From Actinomyces weissii (GTDB taxonomy: Bacteria; Actinomycetota; Actinomycetes; Actinomycetales; Actinomycetaceae), in assembly GCF_016598775.1 (NCBI RefSeq), contig NZ_CP066802.1, positions 930,001 to 994,000 of the forward strand: a stretch of 64,000 nt of DNA, in the 5' to 3' direction. The notes under the pieces are model-generated. The model did not search any database. It was not told the origin of the DNA and saw only the letters and a program-made list of their open reading frames with translations. The position numbers were made by a program, and so were the translations under genes. Shown here piece by piece: positions 60,850 to 64,000 of this stretch (position 1 is its first letter; each line of letters begins with the position of its first letter).

Positions 60850-61376
60850 CTGCCCAGGCCGCCCGTGTCCTGCGCCCCCGAGGCGCTGGGGCCGCTTCCG
60901 CCCAGCGTCCCGCCGCCCAGGCGCGCCCCACCCTGTCCGTGGTGCACGCACTGACCCCCTCACGCTCCACCCTGCCCTTCCTCGGGCTGGTCATCAGCCT
61001 GCTCCTGACGGCGTTGGGGGTGGCCCTGCTGCTCAACGCCCTCATGGCCCGCACCGCCGGAGACCTGCAGCGCACCCGGGAGGCCGCCGCCGAGGCGCGG
61101 GAGGCCTCCGTGGTGCTTCAGGCCCAGCTGGACCAGCGCAGCTCCTCCGCCGCCCTGTCCGACCGGGCCCGGAGCCTGGGCATGGTCCCGGCGGATATGC
61201 CTGGCCTGGTGGACCTGGGCACTGGCAGTGTCTCGGGCGGCAAGCCCGCCCAGGCGCCCAAGGCCCCTGACCCCCGGCTCTTCGGGGCTCGCAAGCCCGA
61301 GTCGGCCGCCCCGGCCGCAGAGGCCCCGGCGCCCACCGACCAGTCCCCGGCCCCCACTCCCGGGCAGGCGCAGTGA
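60846..61376 (+). CDS. FtsL-like septum protein
   Basis: 176 residues. A 40-residue cytoplasmic part, one membrane helix at about 42-66, a short coiled coil (70-100: LQRTREAAAEAREASVVLQAQ), and an Ala/Pro-rich tail. Position between rsmH and ftsI, size and layout are those of FtsL, which bridges FtsI/FtsW with FtsB and FtsQ. Sequence is poorly conserved in this family. ATG overlaps the rsmH stop (ATGA), and its stop overlaps the ftsI GTG (GTGA). Confidence 0.82.
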   Translation: MTAQAARVLRPRGAGAASAQRPAAQARPTLSVVHALTPSRSTLPFLGLVISLLLTALGVALLLNALMARTAGDLQRTREAAAEAREASVVLQAQLDQRSSSAALSDRARSLGMVPADMPGLVDLGTGSVSGGKPAQAPKAPDPRLFGARKPESAAPAAEAPAPTDQSPAPTPGQAQ

Positions 61377-63160
61377 ACCTGTCCCGCCGCTCCGCCCTGC
61401 AGGCCCTGGGCCTGCTCGGGTTCTCGGCCGTCACCCTCCGCCTGGCGTACTTTGAAGCCTTCTCGGCCTCCGAGGCCGCCGCGCAGGCTCGGCGCGTCCG
61501 CCAGGGCAGCACCCCTCTGCGCTCGCTGCGCGGAGAGATACAGGACCGTAAAGGGATAGTGCTGGCCTCCTCCATGGTGGTCTACGACGTCGCCGTGAAC
61601 CAGACCCTCATCTCCCAGTACGAGCACAAGATCTACGACGCCGCCGACAACGAGCACGTGGTCGGGCACGGGGCCATCGAGGCTGCGGCCCAGCTGGCCC
61701 CGCTGCTGGGGGTGGACGCTCGCGAGCTTGCCGCCCAGATGATCGGGGACAGCCCCTACGTGGTGATCGCCCCCGCCATCGACGAGGTGGTCTGGCGGCG
61801 GGTGGACGCCCTGAACATCCACGGCATCGAGCGGGACCAGCGGGTCAAGCGCCTCTACCCGGCGGGCAACGTGGCGGGCAACATCATCGGCTTCGCCCAC
61901 GACGACCGGGACGAGGTCACCCGCCAGCGCTACATGAAGGCCGAGACCGGTCTGGAGCTCACCCAGGACCAGCAGCTGACCGGGACGGACGGGTCCCGGC
62001 AGTACGAGCGATCCAGCAGCGGGCAGCTGATCATCCCCTCCGTGCCGGAGGTGACGGTGCCCGCCGTGCAGGGCTCCACCGTGCGCACCACCCTGGACGC
62101 CGACCTGCAGAAGGTCATCCAGGACGCCGTCGCCCAGGCCATGAGCACCTGGCAGCCGGAGTGGGTCTCCGTGGTGGTCACCGAGCCGGCCACCGGCAAG
62201 GTCCTGGCCATGGTGGACTCCAACTCCTTCGACCCGACCCGGCCGGAGCAGAGCACGGAGGGGAACACGGGTGCCAGGTCCGTGGAGGTGGTCTACGAGC
62301 CCGGCAGCGTCGGCAAGGTGGTGACCTTCGCCGCCGCCCTGGAGGAGGGCAAGATCAAGGCCGACAGCACCTGGACGGTGCCGGACACCTGGGCGGCCCC
62401 CAACGGCCAGGTCTTTGAGGACTCCCACCCCCACGAGACCACCACCATCACCGCCACCCAGGTGCTGGTGGACTCCTCGAACGTGGGCACCGTCATTATC
62501 GGTGACCTGCTGGAGGACTCGGTGCGCCACGACTACATGCGCCGTTTCGGCTGGGGGCAGCTGACCGGCATCGAGCTGCCCGGGGAGGTGAAGGGCATCC
62601 TCTCCGCGCCGGAGGACTGGGACGGGCGCACCCGCTACACCACCATGTTCGGGCAGGGGGTGGCCTGCACCCCGATCCAGGCGGTGCAGACCCTGGCTGC
62701 CGTCGCCAACGGCGGGGTGCGGGTGCCGCTGCGGCTGATCGACGCCTGGGTCGACTCCCAGGGCACAGTGACCGAGCAGCCGCGGCCGCAGGGCGTGCGC
62801 GTGGTCAGTGAGCAGACCGCCGAGACCCTCACGCAGATGCTGGTGGGGGTCACCCAGCCGGGCGGCACCGCAGCCACCGCGGCGGTGGACGGCTACCAGG
62901 TGGCGGGCAAGACCGGCACCACCCAGATCCTGGAGGGCGGCAAGGAGATCGGCACGGTCGCCTCCTTCGTGGGCTTCCTGCCCGCCGCGGCCCCGGCCGC
63001 AGCCGTGTCGGTAGTGGTGCACAAGCCCGCCCACGGGGTGTACGGCGGGGTGGTGGCCGGACCCCTGTTCCGGGAGGTGGCCCTGGCCACCATGCACGTG
63101 CTCGGTGTCAAGCCTGATCCGTCAGTCGTCGCATCGACCGCCCCGCCCGCCTCCCAGTAG
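61373..63160 (+). CDS. ftsI: Septal peptidoglycan transpeptidase (class B PBP)
   Basis: 595 residues; the septal D,D-transpeptidase, beta-lactam target. One N-terminal membrane helix (about 6-26), a pedestal domain (about 45-230), and the transpeptidase domain with S312-V-G-K315, S368-S-N370 and K513-T-G515. It ends shortly after the active site, with no PASTA domain. The GTG start overlaps the FtsL-like stop, so translation is coupled. Confidence 0.95.
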   Translation: MNLSRRSALQALGLLGFSAVTLRLAYFEAFSASEAAAQARRVRQGSTPLRSLRGEIQDRKGIVLASSMVVYDVAVNQTLISQYEHKIYDAADNEHVVGHGAIEAAAQLAPLLGVDARELAAQMIGDSPYVVIAPAIDEVVWRRVDALNIHGIERDQRVKRLYPAGNVAGNIIGFAHDDRDEVTRQRYMKAETGLELTQDQQLTGTDGSRQYERSSSGQLIIPSVPEVTVPAVQGSTVRTTLDADLQKVIQDAVAQAMSTWQPEWVSVVVTEPATGKVLAMVDSNSFDPTRPEQSTEGNTGARSVEVVYEPGSVGKVVTFAAALEEGKIKADSTWTVPDTWAAPNGQVFEDSHPHETTTITATQVLVDSSNVGTVIIGDLLEDSVRHDYMRRFGWGQLTGIELPGEVKGILSAPEDWDGRTRYTTMFGQGVACTPIQAVQTLAAVANGGVRVPLRLIDAWVDSQGTVTEQPRPQGVRVVSEQTAETLTQMLVGVTQPGGTAATAAVDGYQVAGKTGTTQILEGGKEIGTVASFVGFLPAAAPAAAVSVVVHKPAHGVYGGVVAGPLFREVALATMHVLGVKPDPSVVASTAPPASQ

Positions 63161-63239
63161 GCTGGTCACACGCACCGCTACCTTGCCCTGAGGACTGCGG
63201 CACGGCCCTGCCGACGCGCGCCAGCGGGACCTGGCGCGA

Positions 63240-63245
63240 TAGATT
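63240..63245 (+). promoter_or_regulatory. -10 hexamer TAGATT before murE
   Basis: TAGATT lies 8 nt before the murE ATG. GAGGA at 63246-63250 also lies 3 nt before the ATG, so a leaderless message from this point and a longer operon message with a ribosome binding site may both be used. Confidence 0.4.
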
Positions 63246-63253
63246 GAGGAACC

Positions 63254-64000
63254 ATGAGCCTGAACGCCCCCTCGTCCGCTGAGCCTCTGCGCCCGCACCG
63301 CGTACAGCCAGTAGACCTCAAGCACCTGGCTCAACGCTTTGGGCTGCAGCCCGCCAGCGCCAGCCTGCCGCTGGGGCAGACCCGGGTGACCGGGGTGGCG
63401 CAGGGCTCCACGGAGGTGGGCCCCGGGGACCTCTTCGTGGCCCTGCCAGGGGCCCGCGCGCACGGCGCCCAGTACGCCCGCCAGGCCGTCCAGGCCGGGG
63501 CTGTGGCTGTTCTCACTGATCTCGACGGCGCCGCCCTGCTGGCCCAGGAGGACCTCCAGGTGCCGGTGCTCACCAGCACCCAGTTGCCCGGTGTGGTGGG
63601 GCACCTGGCAGCGGAGGTCTACGGCCAGCCCGCCGGAGGCCTGACCACCGCAGCGGTCACCGGCACCAACGGCAAGACCACCACCGCCACCATGATCGAC
63701 CACGTGCTGCGCAAGCTGGGCAAGGTGACGGGACTGATCGGCACCGTGGAGGTCACCCTGGCCGGGGCCAGCCGCCCAGCCGTGCTCACCACCCCGCAGC
63801 CCGCCGACCTGCAGCGCTTCCTGACCTGCCTGCGGGAGGCCGGGGGCACCGACCTGGTGATGGAGGTCTCCTCCCACGCCCTGGCCATGCACCGCACCGA
63901 GCCCGTGGTCTTCACCGTGGCCGGGTTCACCAACCTCACCCAGGACCACCTGGACTACCACACCACCCTGGAGGAGTACTTCGAGGCCAAGGCCCTGCTC
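63254..64000 (+). CDS. murE: UDP-N-acetylmuramoyl-tripeptide synthetase (MurE), N-terminal part
   Basis: The gene is cut by the window end; 249 residues are visible. They include the UDP-MurNAc-binding N-terminal domain (1-110: FGLQPASASLPLGQTRVTGV and DLFVALPGARAHGAQYA) and the ATP domain with GTNGKTT at 137-143, LIGTVEV, TTPQPADLQRFL and MEVSSHALA. The part that decides between lysine, ornithine and diaminopimelate lies in the missing C-terminal domain. It follows ftsI after 93 nt. Confidence 0.93.
   Translation, partial: MSLNAPSSAEPLRPHRVQPVDLKHLAQRFGLQPASASLPLGQTRVTGVAQGSTEVGPGDLFVALPGARAHGAQYARQAVQAGAVAVLTDLDGAALLAQEDLQVPVLTSTQLPGVVGHLAAEVYGQPAGGLTTAAVTGTNGKTTTATMIDHVLRKLGKVTGLIGTVEVTLAGASRPAVLTTPQPADLQRFLTCLREAGGTDLVMEVSSHALAMHRTEPVVFTVAGFTNLTQDHLDYHTTLEEYFEAKALL

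Overview
The window is high-GC actinobacterial chromosome, most like Actinomyces or a close relative (Actinomycetaceae). The evidence is gene order and gene style: ftsK, pgsA, cinA, clgR, a DUF3046 gene, recA, recX, miaB, miaA, dapF, hflX, lexA, a LysM gene and nrdR appear in the order known from mycobacteria (Rv2748c down to Rv2718c), followed later by the start of the division and cell-wall (dcw) cluster mraZ-rsmH-ftsL-ftsI-murE. Many genes have a TANNNT hexamer about 6 nt before the start codon, which fits the leaderless mRNAs common in Actinobacteria. The genus is an inference; no rRNA gene is present.

Layout. 1-3.3 kb: the end of an FtsX-like permease and a large Ski2-like helicase. 3.7-9.8 kb: four tandem AGCS-family amino acid:cation symporters. 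9.9-12 kb: an FAH-family enzyme and a MalY-type aminotransferase. 12.1-14.4 kb: gltX followed by one tRNA-Gln and three identical tRNA-Glu genes. 14.5-22.9 kb: RNase J, a PfkB kinase, FtsK, a CapA-like lipoprotein, PgsA and CinA. 23-25.8 kb: ClgR, DUF3046, RecA (with SOS box) and RecX. 26-28.3 kb: a lipoprotein and a deleted remnant of formate-tetrahydrofolate ligase. 28.5-34.2 kb: MiaB, a frameshifted Nudix gene, MiaA, DapF and BrnQ. 34.4-40.1 kb: an RsmC-like methyltransferase, HflX, a DinG-type helicase and lactate dehydrogenase. 40.5-42.9 kb: LexA, a divergent SOS-controlled LysM protein and NrdR. 43.2-46.2 kb: a secreted GH20 hexosaminidase. 46.7-49.3 kb: DapB, a GNAT protein and DapA. 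49.5-57.7 kb: an acyl-CoA ligase, a HelD/HelR-like ATPase, a PAC2 protein, a spermidine-synthase-like protein and DNA polymerase IV. 58-64 kb: DUF3040 and the dcw cluster.

How it works together. One theme is DNA damage and stress: recA, recX, lexA, the LysM division inhibitor candidate, dinB and dinG, with LexA boxes before recA and between lexA and the LysM gene. A second is translation and tRNA: gltX with its tRNAs, miaA, miaB, rsmH, an RsmC-like enzyme and hflX. A third is wall and lysine precursor supply: dapA, dapB, dapF, murE, ftsI, ftsL and mraZ.

The most interesting non-coding signal lies before hflX (35175-35321). A promoter hexamer is followed 7 nt later by a seven-codon ORF, MWILRMR, which contains an Arg-X-Arg motif of the type that stalls ribosomes with macrolides. 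A perfect GC hairpin starts 6 nt after its stop. This looks like a ribosome-stalling attenuator of an HflX-type ribosome rescue gene. Other signals are a family of palindromic intergenic repeats (three loci, one of which encodes the C-terminus of the acyl-CoA ligase), a 27-bp-arm inverted repeat after gltX, a 29-codon leaderless ORF in the recA leader, and 11-bp phased repeats after recX.
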